A stretch of DNA of 64,000 nt from Alistipes timonensis JC136 (GTDB lineage: Bacteria; Bacteroidota; Bacteroidia; Bacteroidales; Rikenellaceae), in the NCBI RefSeq assembly GCF_900107675.1, contig NZ_FNRI01000002.1, positions 124,001 to 188,000 of the forward strand, given 5' to 3'. The notes under the pieces are model-generated. The model worked only from the letters and a program-made list of their open reading frames with translations, was not told the DNA's origin and did not search any database. Positions 34,778-43,004 of this stretch are shown piece by piece. A program made the translations under genes and the position numbers. The number at the start of each line of letters is the position of its first letter. The first letter of the stretch is position 1.

Positions 34778-36034
34778 ATGAAAACCGAACAGATTCAGCA
34801 GGCCTACGAGGTCGCAAAAGCACGTTATGCCGACCTGGGCATCGACACCGAAGCAGCGCTCGCCGCTTTACAGAAAGTATCCCTCTCGCTCCACTGCTGG
34901 CAGGCGGACGACGTGACGGGCTTCGAGAACCAGGGCGGCGACCTCACGGGCGGCATCCAGGCCACGGGCAACTACCCCGGCAAGGCCCGCAACATCGAGG
35001 AACTGCGCGCCGACATCCTCAAAGCCAAGTCGTTCATCCCCGGCCGGCACCGCCTGAACCTCCACGAAATCTACGGTGAGTTCGGCGGCGAGTTCGTCGA
35101 CCGCGATAAGGTGGAGCCCAGGCACTTCCAGGGCTGGATCGACTGGGCGAAGAAGAACGACATGAAACTCGACTTCAACTCCACGTCGTTCTCGCATCCC
35201 AAGAGCGGGAGCCTCTCGCTGTCGAACCCCGATCCCGAAATCCGCAACTTCTGGATCGAGCACACCAAGCGCTGCCGCGCCATCGCCGAGGAGATGGGCA
35301 AGGCGCAGGGCGATCCCTGCATCATGAACGTCTGGGTGCACGACGGTTCGAAGGACCTCACGGTCAACCGCATGAAATACCGTGAGCTGCTCTGCGACTC
35401 GCTCGACAAGATCTTCGAGAAGAAATACGACAACATGAAGGACTGCATCGAGTCGAAGGTCTTCGGCATCGGCCTGGAGAGCTACACCGTGGGTTCGAAC
35501 GACTTCTACATCGGTTACGGCACCTCGCGCGGCAAGATCGTGACCCTCGACACGGGTCACTTCCACCCCACGGAGGTCGTCGCCGACAAACTCTCGTCGC
35601 TGCTGCTGTTCACCCCCGAGATCATGCTCCACGTGTCGCGCCCCGTGCGCTGGGACTCGGACCACGTGACGATCATGAACGACGAAACGCTGGAACTCTG
35701 CAAGGAGATCGTGCGCTGCGACGCCCTCGACCGCGTACACATCGGGCTGGACTATTTCGACGCTTCGATCAACCGCATCGGCGCCTATGTCATCGGTTCG
35801 CGCGCCACGCAGAAGTGCATGATGCAAGCCCTGCTGGAACCGCTGGCCAAACTGCGCGAATACGAGGCCAACGGACAGGGCTTCGAGCGTCTGGCCCTGC
35901 TCGAGGAGTCGAAATCGCTGCCCTGGAACGCCGTGTGGGACATGTTCTGCCTGCGCAACAACGTGCCCGTCGGCGAGGATTTCATCGCCGAAATCCAGAA
36001 ATACGAACGCGAGGTCACCTCGAAACGTGCATAA
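34778..36034 (+). CDS. rhaA: L-rhamnose isomerase
   Basis: A 418-residue metal-dependent isomerase converting L-rhamnose to L-rhamnulose in the cytoplasm. The whole length matches RhaA, including 'HCWQADDVTGFEN', 'FDFNSTSF'-type segment 'KLDFNSTSFSHP', 'WVHDGSKD', 'GLESYTVGSNDFY', the metal-binding 'VTLDTGHFHPTEVV' and 'RWDSDHVT', and 'IGLDYFDASINRI'. Length is typical. It lies 19 bp after rhaB and 3 bp before rhaT. Confidence 0.97.
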   Translation: MKTEQIQQAYEVAKARYADLGIDTEAALAALQKVSLSLHCWQADDVTGFENQGGDLTGGIQATGNYPGKARNIEELRADILKAKSFIPGRHRLNLHEIYGEFGGEFVDRDKVEPRHFQGWIDWAKKNDMKLDFNSTSFSHPKSGSLSLSNPDPEIRNFWIEHTKRCRAIAEEMGKAQGDPCIMNVWVHDGSKDLTVNRMKYRELLCDSLDKIFEKKYDNMKDCIESKVFGIGLESYTVGSNDFYIGYGTSRGKIVTLDTGHFHPTEVVADKLSSLLLFTPEIMLHVSRPVRWDSDHVTIMNDETLELCKEIVRCDALDRVHIGLDYFDASINRIGAYVIGSRATQKCMMQALLEPLAKLREYEANGQGFERLALLEESKSLPWNAVWDMFCLRNNVPVGEDFIAEIQKYEREVTSKRA

Positions 36035-36037
36035 ATC

Positions 36038-37066
36038 ATGGAAATACTCATCGGATTGCTGATCATTGCAATCGGCAGCTTCGGACAGTCGAGTTCCTAT
36101 GTCCCGATCAAAAAGGTCAGGGAGTGGAGCTGGGAAAGTTTCTGGCTCGTGCAGGGAATTTTCGCCTGGCTGGTCTTCCCGCTGCTGGGAGCCCTGATCG
36201 CCGTGCCCGAGGGCGGCTCGCTCTTCACCCTGCTGGGTGAAGGCGGCGCCCTCAGGGCCGTTATATACGGAGCCCTGTGGGGCGTCGGCGGCCTTACGTT
36301 CGGACTTTCGATGCGCTACCTCGGGGTGGCGCTCGGGCAGTCGATCTCGCTGGGCACCTGCTCGGCCTTCGGAACGCTCCTTCCGGCGCTGTTCGCCGGT
36401 ACGGACCTCCTGCACGGGCAGGGGCTCATCCTGCTGCTGGGCGTCTGCGTGACCCTCGCCGGCATCGCCGTGATCGGCTACGCCGGGTCGCTGCGCGCCG
36501 CCAACATGACCGAGGAGGAGAAACGCGCCGCGATCAAAGACTTCGCGCTGACCAAGGGCCTCGCCGTGGCGCTGCTGGCCGGCGTGATGAGCGCCTGCTT
36601 CGCACTGGGCCTCGACGCCGGGGCCCCGATCAAAGCCGCGGCCGCGGCGCAGGGCGTCGACCCGCTCTACGCGGGGCTTCCGGTCATCCTGCTCGTCACG
36701 ATGGGCGGTTTCGTGACCAACGCCGCCTACTGCATCTGGCAGAACGTCCGCAACCGCACCGCCGGGGAGTATTTCGGCGTGCCGGGTCCGGTGCTGGTCA
36801 ACAACCTGCTGTTCTGCGCCCTGGCCGGCGTGCTGTGGTACTCGCAGTTCTTCGGCCTGGAGATGGGCAAGAGCTTCCTCACCGGATCGCCTGTCATCCT
36901 GGCCTTCTCGTGGAGCATCCTGATGTCGCTCAACGTCATCTTCTCGAACGTCTGGGGCATCCTGCTCAAAGAGTGGAAAGGCTGCAACGGACGCACCCTG
37001 GCGACGCTCACCGCAGGTATCGCTATCCTGCTCTTCTCGATCTTCTTCCCTTCGTTATTCCAATAA
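36038..37066 (+). CDS. rhaT: L-rhamnose/proton symporter
   Basis: A 342-residue inner-membrane protein of the RhaT family, ten predicted hydrophobic segments beginning with 'LIGLLIIAIGSFGQSSSYVPI'. Family-typical 'WESFWLVQGIFAWLVFP', 'YGALWGVGGLTFGLSMRYLGVALG' and 'ILMSLNVIFSNVWGILLKEW' are present. It imports the L-rhamnose freed by the rhamnosidase. The start is 3 bp after the rhaA stop, so translation is likely coupled. Confidence 0.95.
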   Translation: MEILIGLLIIAIGSFGQSSSYVPIKKVREWSWESFWLVQGIFAWLVFPLLGALIAVPEGGSLFTLLGEGGALRAVIYGALWGVGGLTFGLSMRYLGVALGQSISLGTCSAFGTLLPALFAGTDLLHGQGLILLLGVCVTLAGIAVIGYAGSLRAANMTEEEKRAAIKDFALTKGLAVALLAGVMSACFALGLDAGAPIKAAAAAQGVDPLYAGLPVILLVTMGGFVTNAAYCIWQNVRNRTAGEYFGVPGPVLVNNLLFCALAGVLWYSQFFGLEMGKSFLTGSPVILAFSWSILMSLNVIFSNVWGILLKEWKGCNGRTLATLTAGIAILLFSIFFPSLFQ

Positions 37067-37079
37067 AAAGATTCACACC

Positions 37080-37883
37080 ATGAAATCGATACTCGAAAAT
37101 CGTCCCGAACTGGCCCGCCGGGTGGCCGAAGTCGCCGAAGTCGCCGGCTATCTCTGGCAGAAAGGCTGGGCCGAGCGCAACGGCGGCAACATCACGGTCA
37201 ACGTCACGGCCTATGCCGACGACGCCGTCCGTTCGATGGCCCCGATCAGCGATCCGGTCCCGTTCGGCATGACGCTGCCCCACCTCAAAGGGTGCTATTT
37301 CTTCTGCAAAGGCACCAACCGCCGCATGCGCGACCTCGCACGGCGGCCGATGGAGAACGGCTCAGTGATCCGCATCCTCGACGACTGCGCGTCGTACGAG
37401 ATCATCGCCGACAACCCCGTGAAGCCGACCTCCGAACTGGCTTCGCATCTGGCGATGCACGACCGGATGATCGCCACGGGCAACGGCTACACCGCCGCCG
37501 TCCACACCCATCCGATCGATTTGATCGCCATGACCCACAACCCGGCGTTCCTCGCCAAGGACGTGCTCACGAACCTGCTGTGGTCGATGATCCCCGAGAC
37601 GCGGGCCTTCTGTCCCAAGGGGCTGGGCATCGTGCCTTACAAGATGCCGAGTTCCACCGAGCTGGCCGAGGCCACCATCGAACAGCTCCGGGAATACGAC
37701 GTGGTGATGTGGGAGAAGCACGGCGTCTGCGCCGTGGGTCCCGACATCATGGAGGCTTTCGACCAGATCGACGTGCTTTCGAAATCGGCGCAGATCTACC
37801 TGACAGCCAAGTCGATGGGCTTCGAACCGACGGGCACCACGCAGGAGCAGATGGACGAACTCAAACGCGCCTTCAACCTCTGA
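37080..37883 (+). CDS. rhaD: Rhamnulose-1-phosphate aldolase
   Basis: A 267-residue class II aldolase that cleaves rhamnulose-1-phosphate to dihydroxyacetone phosphate and L-lactaldehyde. Zinc-site motifs: 'HTHPIDLIAMTHN' (two His, about residues 142-144) and 'MWEKHGVCAVG' (third His, about 214); 'NGGNITVN' (about 35-42) and the catalytic Glu in 'PTSELASHLAMH' (about 117-128) are present. Length matches E. coli RhaD (274). The rest of lactaldehyde metabolism (for example fucO) is not in the window. Confidence 0.95.
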   Translation: MKSILENRPELARRVAEVAEVAGYLWQKGWAERNGGNITVNVTAYADDAVRSMAPISDPVPFGMTLPHLKGCYFFCKGTNRRMRDLARRPMENGSVIRILDDCASYEIIADNPVKPTSELASHLAMHDRMIATGNGYTAAVHTHPIDLIAMTHNPAFLAKDVLTNLLWSMIPETRAFCPKGLGIVPYKMPSSTELAEATIEQLREYDVVMWEKHGVCAVGPDIMEAFDQIDVLSKSAQIYLTAKSMGFEPTGTTQEQMDELKRAFNL

Positions 37884-37890
37884 TACGGAT

Positions 37891-39471
37891 ATGAGACAGA
37901 CGAAACCCATCCGGACGCTCCTGCTGGCCGTGTTGGCGCTTGCCGGATGTTCGGCATCTTCGGCAGAGCCCAAAGGTGACGAACGCCTGCCCGAATCCAC
38001 CCGTACGCCGGGCTATGAGCGTAACGCAAGCCTCGAAGTGAACGTCGGCCGTTCGACGGGCGTCACGCTCGTCGGACTGGGCGTGGAACTCGACCCGCAT
38101 TTCCTGTCGCAGAACGTCACCCGCCATGACGGGGCGAAAGCCTCGGACTGGGACGAGATCGTCGTGCCGCGCATCCGCAAAATGGGCATCCAACGCTTCC
38201 GCGTGATGCTGCTGCCCCACTGGTGGGAACCCCTCAACGACAACGGAGACCCCGCTATCGCGGCCCTCGACCGCTTCACATTCGAATCGGCCGAGATGCA
38301 GTCGCTCTACAAGGTGCTGGACGCCGCTCAGGAAATGAACGCCGACGTGACGCTCGTGCTGTGGGGATGCCCCACCTGGTGCGACCTGCTCGACCCGGCC
38401 TATGCCGGAGTGAAACGTCATTTCCTCTGCTCGTCCGAAGGGACGAACTGGGTCGTGGAGCCCGCCGACAGCGAGGAGTTCGCCGAGAGCTTCTCGACCG
38501 TGGTCAAACACCTGATCGAACGGCGGGGCTACACCTGCATCAAAGAGCTGACACCTTTCAACGAGCCCGACGGCAACATCATTCCGCTCGAACGCTACAT
38601 TCCGCTGGCCAAGGTCCTCGACCGGCGCCTGCGCGCGGACGGAATCCGCGACAAGGTGCGCCTCAACCTCTCGGACAACACCGACACGCGGCGTTTCTTC
38701 CTCGAGGGATGCGCCCGGGAGTTGTCGCAGGAGGCCGACCTGTTCAACAGCCACACCTACATCTTCGGTTACGACACCCCCAACAGCACGGTCCTCGCAT
38801 GGGAGGAGGCCAACGTCGCCGCAGCCGCCCAAGCGGGGAAAAACCATTTCGTCGGGGAATTCGGCTCGAACCAGTGCGTCGGCGCCACGCGCCAGACGGA
38901 TATCGACCGCTACGAACGCGGCGTGCTGATGGCCCGGCTGGTCGTGAACTTCCTTAACGCGGGAGCCGTCGGCACGAGCTACTGGAGCCTCATCGACCAG
39001 TATTACGGCCGCAACGAGCCTTATGCCGCGATGCAGCAGCTCGGGATGTGGCGTTACATGCGGGCCGCCTACCGCCAGGACCCCGATCCGGGCGTCTACG
39101 ACCGGCTGACGGACGATTACCAGCCGCGGCCGCAGTACTATGCCTACTCGCTGCTGACGCGCTTCGTACGCAAAGGCTCGGAGGTTTATCCGCTCGACCT
39201 CGGCAACGAGTTTGCAGCCGGAACAGCCGTCCGCAACGCCGACGGCCGCTGGACCTACGTGATCGCCAACGCCACGGGCCAAGACCTGAGTTTCGACCTG
39301 AAAAACTCCCTCCGCGGCGGCATGCAGCCCTGCAAAGTCTACACCTACGACGAAAGGCGGCTGCCCGACGGCGACGAGCAGATCGCCCCGTCGCTGCAAC
39401 TCGAAAACCGCGACGGCACGTTCTGCGTCGGCGTCAGGGCCCACAGCGTCATCGTGCTCACGCAGCTCTGA
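37891..39471 (+). CDS. Lipoprotein clan-A glycosidase (GH5/GH30/GH39-like) in the rhamnose operon
   Basis: A 526-residue protein with lipobox LAGC (Cys20). The TIM barrel (about 50-430) has Glu225 in 'ELTPFNEPDGN' (acid/base; NEP is the clan-A hallmark) and Glu323 in 'HFVGEFGSNQ' (nucleophile). The last 90 residues look like the beta-sandwich tail found in GH30/GH39 enzymes. The family cannot be fixed from motifs alone. It begins 7 bp after rhaD and so is expressed with the rhamnose pathway, suggesting that it trims a rhamnose-containing glycan or glycoside. Confidence 0.75.
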   Translation: MRQTKPIRTLLLAVLALAGCSASSAEPKGDERLPESTRTPGYERNASLEVNVGRSTGVTLVGLGVELDPHFLSQNVTRHDGAKASDWDEIVVPRIRKMGIQRFRVMLLPHWWEPLNDNGDPAIAALDRFTFESAEMQSLYKVLDAAQEMNADVTLVLWGCPTWCDLLDPAYAGVKRHFLCSSEGTNWVVEPADSEEFAESFSTVVKHLIERRGYTCIKELTPFNEPDGNIIPLERYIPLAKVLDRRLRADGIRDKVRLNLSDNTDTRRFFLEGCARELSQEADLFNSHTYIFGYDTPNSTVLAWEEANVAAAAQAGKNHFVGEFGSNQCVGATRQTDIDRYERGVLMARLVVNFLNAGAVGTSYWSLIDQYYGRNEPYAAMQQLGMWRYMRAAYRQDPDPGVYDRLTDDYQPRPQYYAYSLLTRFVRKGSEVYPLDLGNEFAAGTAVRNADGRWTYVIANATGQDLSFDLKNSLRGGMQPCKVYTYDERRLPDGDEQIAPSLQLENRDGTFCVGVRAHSVIVLTQL

Positions 39472-39490
39472 CACCGACCGCTCTGAAAAC

Positions 39491-39522
39491 AAAACCCCGC
39501 AAGGAGAACCTTGCGGGGTTTT
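39491..39522. terminator. Bidirectional terminator after the rhamnose operon
   Basis: A 14-bp perfect stem AAAACCCCGCAAGG / CCTTGCGGGGTTTT with AGAA loop. It lies between the convergent glycosidase gene (stop 39471) and the DUF4465-like gene (stop 39545). Confidence 0.9.
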
Positions 39523-39544
39523 CGACAACAAACCGTTTCCGGAT

Positions 39545-40303
39545 TTATTTCTCGTAGGTCAGGTTGTCGATGGCAAAATAGTTCGGACACATGGAATCGG
39601 TCGTCGACAATGCAAAGGTCAGCGAAGTTACCGTTCCGAGCTTCGACAGGTCGACCGTCTCCCAGCCCGATTTCACCGTTCCCGAAGCCTTATCAACCAG
39701 CGTTACGGAAACTTCCCCGGTCTCGATGCCGCCGTTGTAGCCCGTAATGACGGCTTTCACATCGACCAGCGCCGCCGGCGCCGAGCCTTTGAAATAGAGG
39801 TAAAGGTAGGTCATGTTGGCCACAGCCACCGATACGGGCTTTACGCCGCCCACGAATTTGACCGTCGGAATGCCTCGGCCCTCAGCCGTGTCAGGCGAAT
39901 AGAAGAGTGCTGCAAACTGCGCCGAACCATCGGCTCCTCCGTCGGCATAAACGCTCTTGTCATTGGTATAGCCTTCGGTCTTCTTGTCCTTGTGGTTCGA
40001 AATTACGATACCGTTCCACACATCGTATGTATGGCCGTAATCCGTATAATAGGTATAAAACTGCGCCTCTTTCTCCGTGTAGATCGGACCGTAGTAGAGG
40101 TTCGATTTCATCGGCTGGCCCTGCCAGTCCGTGTCGTCCTGCTCCGTAGCGTGGTCCTTGCCCCAGATAAAGCCGTCAGTGCCCAAAGCGGCCTGTTCGA
40201 ATCCTATCGTCCGAATCTGCGGTCCATCGTTGTCATCATTGCAGCCGACGAAAGCCAATGCGGCCAATACGAAAAAAAGCGGAGTAGCAAGAAATCTTTT
40301 CAT
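39545..40303 (-). CDS. B12-regulated DUF4465-like surface lipoprotein
   Basis: A 252-residue protein with lipobox FVGC (Cys21) and acidic NDDNDG export signal. The mature part is a single beta-rich domain with 'FIWGKDHATEQD', 'YYTDYGHTYDVWNGIVISNHKD', 'ALFYSPDTAEGRGIPTVKF', 'NMTYLYLYFKGS' and the ending 'MCPNYFAIDNLTYEK', a pattern I associate with DUF4465. Such proteins occur in B12-uptake loci of Bacteroides, and surface lipoproteins of this type (BtuH) have been reported to bind cobamides; equating this protein with BtuH is an inference. A cobalamin riboswitch with its own terminator precedes it. No btuB is adjacent; the gene stands alone between terminator and riboswitch. Confidence 0.82.
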   Translation of the reverse strand: MKRFLATPLFFVLAALAFVGCNDDNDGPQIRTIGFEQAALGTDGFIWGKDHATEQDDTDWQGQPMKSNLYYGPIYTEKEAQFYTYYTDYGHTYDVWNGIVISNHKDKKTEGYTNDKSVYADGGADGSAQFAALFYSPDTAEGRGIPTVKFVGGVKPVSVAVANMTYLYLYFKGSAPAALVDVKAVITGYNGGIETGEVSVTLVDKASGTVKSGWETVDLSKLGTVTSLTFALSTTDSMCPNYFAIDNLTYEK

Positions 40304-40465
40304 GTTTTTGTTTTTTTGGGTTTTGATATGTTCGTAAAATAAAAAATCCGGTCCCGGAACCTCCCGGAATCGAATCTCCTTTTTCGGCTCGGGCCGCCTT
40401 CAGGCCGCCGTTCCGTGGCTCCGCCACAAAACCCCACGATGCTCCGTTCTCCGCAGATGCGCTCG

Positions 40466-40494
40466 AAAAAAAGATTCTCCTCCTGAGGGAGATT
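40466..40494 (-). terminator. Riboswitch-controlled intrinsic terminator (expression platform)
   Basis: On the minus strand, ATCTCC and GGAGAAT pair (one bulged A) around a 7-nt loop, followed by C and seven T. It starts within one base of the aptamer's 3' P1 arm, so aptamer folding can compete with it. It would stop transcription of the DUF4465-like gene when B12 is bound. Confidence 0.75.
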
Positions 40495-40668
40495 GCAAGG
40501 CAGGTCTTCTGGCTCGTTCCTGCCGCAACGCCTTCCCGGTCCTGCGACCAGTGGCTTCAGCGTGTTGCGGCAATTCGCGGAACTTACAGCAGCGGGAACT
40601 GCTGCCGATTTTCACGGCATTCCCTTTTCATCACACGGGGCCTTGCCCGGCCCTTTGTGAACCATTGC
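40495..40668 (-). promoter_or_regulatory. Cobalamin (B12) riboswitch aptamer
   Basis: Read on the minus strand it shows the cobalamin landmarks: P1 arm GCAATGG (40668-40662) pairing with CCTTGC (40500-40495, one bulge), 'GGGAATGCCGTGAAAATCGG', 'CCCGCTGCTGTAA', 'GCCACTGG', 'CCGGGAAGGC' and 'GCCAGAAGACCTGCC'. The leader from 40494 down to the start codon at 40303 holds the terminator and about 160 nt of untranslated RNA with further GC-rich hairpins (for example GTGGCGGAGCCAC). Confidence 0.95.
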
Positions 40669-40672
40669 GGCA

Positions 40673-40680
40673 CAAAATTA
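40673..40680 (-). promoter_or_regulatory. -7 promoter element of the B12 riboswitch transcript
   Basis: Reads TAATTTTG on the minus strand (exact TAnnTTTG). The start would fall at about 40666, at the beginning of the aptamer. It is only 13 bp from the fabD -7 element on the other strand. Confidence 0.55.
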
Positions 40681-40693
40681 GAAAATAAATTCG

Positions 40694-40701
40694 TATCTTT
40701 G
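40694..40701 (+). promoter_or_regulatory. -7 promoter element of fabD
   Basis: TATCTTTG followed by GCCCCCGCAA, nearly the same 22-bp block as at the riboswitch promoter 27369-27390. It lies 30 bp ahead of the fabD start codon. Confidence 0.65.
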
Positions 40702-40731
40702 CCCCCGCAAACGTAAAAAACGCAAAAAATT

Positions 40732-41613
40732 ATGAAACACGCATACGTATTTCCGGGTCAGGGAGCTCAGGCCGTCGGCATGGGCAAGGACCTTTACGAC
40801 AACGTTCCGGCCGCGAAGGAGCTCTTCGAGAAGGCCAACGAAATCCTCGGGTTCCGCATCACCGACATCATGTTCGCCGGTACGGACGAGGAGCTGAAGC
40901 AGACCAAGGTCACCCAGCCCGCCGTATTCCTCCACTCGGTCATCATGGCCAAAGCCCTGGACGTGAAGCCCGATGCCGTCGCCGGACACTCCCTGGGCGA
41001 GTTCTCGGCCCTCGTGGTCGCCGGAGCCCTCTCGTTCGAAGACGGACTGAAACTCGTTTCGAAGCGTGCCATGGCCATGCAGGCCGCCTGCGAGGCACAG
41101 CCCGGCACGATGGCCGCCATCCTCGGCCTCGAGGACAGCGTGGTCGAGGAGATCTGCGCATCGACCGACGGCGTAGTCGTCGCCGCCAACTACAACTGCC
41201 CGGGCCAGCTGGTCATTTCGGGAGCCGTGGAGGCCGTAGACGCCGCCTGTGAGAAAGCCAAGGCCGCCGGCGCCCGCCGCGCCCTGCGCCTGCCCGTGGG
41301 CGGTGCGTTCCACTCGCCGCTGATGGAGCCCGCCAGACAGGAGCTCGAAAAGGCCATCGCCGAAGCGCCGTTCCAGACGCCGGTGTGCCCGATCTACCAG
41401 AACGTAGACGCCAAGCCCTACACCGATCCCGCTGCCATCAAAGCCAACCTGATCGCCCAGCTGACGGCCCCCGTACGCTGGACTTACATCGTGAAGAACA
41501 TGCTGGCCGACGGCGTGACGGAGTTCACCGAGCTCGGCCCCGGCAGCGTACTGCAGGGCCTCATCCGCAAGGTGGACGCCAATGCAGTCGTGGAGTCGAA
41601 GGCGACGCTGTAA
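40732..41613 (+). CDS. fabD: Malonyl-CoA:acyl-carrier-protein transacylase
   Basis: A 293-residue cytoplasmic enzyme that loads malonyl groups onto acyl carrier protein for fatty-acid synthesis. It has 'YVFPGQGAQAVGMGKDL' at the N-terminus, the active-site serine Ser87 in 'VAGHSLGEFSAL', the Arg of 'KRAMAMQAAC' (about 113), and the late 'PVGGAFHSPLMEPAR' His (about 197). Length is close to the usual 300-310. It is a stand-alone housekeeping gene here, not in a fab cluster. It ends in a long terminator. Confidence 0.96.
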   Translation: MKHAYVFPGQGAQAVGMGKDLYDNVPAAKELFEKANEILGFRITDIMFAGTDEELKQTKVTQPAVFLHSVIMAKALDVKPDAVAGHSLGEFSALVVAGALSFEDGLKLVSKRAMAMQAACEAQPGTMAAILGLEDSVVEEICASTDGVVVAANYNCPGQLVISGAVEAVDAACEKAKAAGARRALRLPVGGAFHSPLMEPARQELEKAIAEAPFQTPVCPIYQNVDAKPYTDPAAIKANLIAQLTAPVRWTYIVKNMLADGVTEFTELGPGSVLQGLIRKVDANAVVESKATL

Positions 41614-41630
41614 AAAAGATACGCACACTT

Positions 41631-41667
41631 AAAAAATAACGTACTGAATATCAGTGCGTTATTTTTT
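41631..41667 (+). terminator. Terminator of fabD
   Basis: A 17-bp stem (one G-T wobble) between 41631-41647 and 41651-41667 with a 3-nt ATA loop; the right arm ends in a run of T. Confidence 0.85.
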
Positions 41668-41689
41668 TACGCTTCATTCCGGAATAAAA

Positions 41690-41728
41690 TTTATTAAATT
41701 TTATTAAAAATTGATTGCATTTATTAAA
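41690..41728. repeat. Three phased copies of TTTATTAAA (putative ROK-regulator operator)
   Basis: Exact 9-bp copies at 41690-41698, 41700-41708 and 41720-41728. Starts are 10 and 20 bp apart, so all lie on one face of the helix. The last two flank the -33 region of the promoter ahead of the ROK regulator gene. AT-rich TTTATTAAA-like cores are known in NagC/Mlc-type operators of the ROK family, so autoregulation is plausible. Confidence 0.55.
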
Positions 41729-41745
41729 TAAACTCGTTATATTTG
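41711..41745 (+). promoter_or_regulatory. Promoter of the ROK regulator gene
   Basis: ATTG (41714-41717) and TATATTTG (41738-41745) are separated by 20 bp, fitting the Bacteroidota -33/-7 consensus. The transcript would begin near 41752, which excludes an upstream in-frame start at 41715 and supports ATG 41775. Confidence 0.75.
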
Positions 41746-41774
41746 CAGAGTTAGTTAAAAATGAGACCGCAAGG

Positions 41775-43004
41775 ATGACATCACTGACCGAATTTTTCAA
41801 CAAACACGAAGACGATGCCCTGAAGGGCATTTCCCACAAAAACAGCATCATCAAGCGCAACATCATTGCGCACATGGCCGTCAACGGCGAATGCACGCTC
41901 TCGGAACTGACCAAAGAGCTGCATATCAGCGTTCCGACAATCACCAAGCTGGTGCAGGAACTCGTCGACGAGAACATCGTCACGGACCTGGGCAAAGTGG
42001 AAACCCCGGGCGGACGGCGCCCCAACATCTTCGGACTGGCCAATTCGGCGATCTATTTCGCCGGCGTGAATGTCGGCCGCGACAACATGCGCTTCCTGAT
42101 CACCGACCTGCAGAACAATATTATCAAAGAGGAGAACGACTTCACGTTCGAACTGTTGGACCGTCCGCAGTGCATCGAGCGTATCTGCACGAACATCGAG
42201 AATTTCATCGCCACGTGCGGCATCGACCGCGGGAAAATCCTCGGACTGGGCGTCTGCATGACGGGCCGTGTGAATCCCGACACGGGCCGCAGCTACAAAT
42301 ATTTCACCACGAGCGAACAGTCGTTGCGCGACATGCTCGAAGAGCGTGTCGGTCTCCGCGTGCTGCTGGAGAACGACACCCGCGCCCGGTGCTACGCCGA
42401 GTACACCTGCGGCAAGTCGAAGGACGAGAGCAACGTGCTCTATCTCCACATGGGCCGCGGCGTGGCCATCGGCATCGTGGTCGACGGCCAGTTGTACTAC
42501 GGCAAAAGCGGTTTCGCGGGCGAGTTCGGGCACATTCCGTTCTTCGACAACGAGATCATCTGCTCATGCGGCAAGAAAGGCTGCCTCGAGACCGAGGTTT
42601 CGGGTATCGCCATCGAGGACAAGATGTGCCACCTGATCCGAAACGGCGTGAACACCATCCTGCGCGAAAAATACGACCAGCAGAAGACCATCCATATCGA
42701 CGACATCATCGCTGCGGCGAAGAACGACGACAACCTCTCGATCGAACTGATCGAGGAGGCGGGCGAGAAGGTCGGCAAAGCCGTGGCCTTCCTGATCAAC
42801 ACCTTCAATCCCGAGACGGTCATCGTCGGCGGCAACCTCGCGGCGGCAGGCGACTACATCATGCTGCCGCTGAAGTCGGCGACGAACAAATATTCGCTCA
42901 ACCTCGTTTACAAGGACACCAAGTTCCGCGTTTCGAAAATGACCGAGAACGCCAATGCCTGGGGCGTAGCGATGCTGATCCGGAACAAGATCATCGGATT
43001 GTAA
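41775..43004 (+). CDS. ROK-family transcriptional repressor (NagC/XylR-like)
   Basis: A 409-residue regulator. The N-terminal 80 residues form a winged helix-turn-helix ('CTLSELTKELHISVPTITKLV', then wing 'ETPGGRRPNIFGL'). The ROK domain follows with 'VCMTGRVNPDTG', 'ENDTRARCYAEY', 'MGRGVAIGIV', 'GFAGEFGHI', and a full zinc motif 'CSCGKKGCLE' (about 265-274). ROK repressors sense a free or phosphorylated sugar; the effector here is not known. The ATG of the following acetyltransferase gene overlaps its stop codon by one base. galK is convergent downstream, so control of galactose genes is possible but unproven. Confidence 0.9.
   Translation: MTSLTEFFNKHEDDALKGISHKNSIIKRNIIAHMAVNGECTLSELTKELHISVPTITKLVQELVDENIVTDLGKVETPGGRRPNIFGLANSAIYFAGVNVGRDNMRFLITDLQNNIIKEENDFTFELLDRPQCIERICTNIENFIATCGIDRGKILGLGVCMTGRVNPDTGRSYKYFTTSEQSLRDMLEERVGLRVLLENDTRARCYAEYTCGKSKDESNVLYLHMGRGVAIGIVVDGQLYYGKSGFAGEFGHIPFFDNEIICSCGKKGCLETEVSGIAIEDKMCHLIRNGVNTILREKYDQQKTIHIDDIIAAAKNDDNLSIELIEEAGEKVGKAVAFLINTFNPETVIVGGNLAAAGDYIMLPLKSATNKYSLNLVYKDTKFRVSKMTENANAWGVAMLIRNKIIGL

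Noticed and set aside
41891..43003. Long frame running into the GNAT acetyltransferase from upstream
   Set aside because: The upstream part is an out-of-frame shadow of the ROK regulator; only the part from 43004 matches an acetyltransferase.
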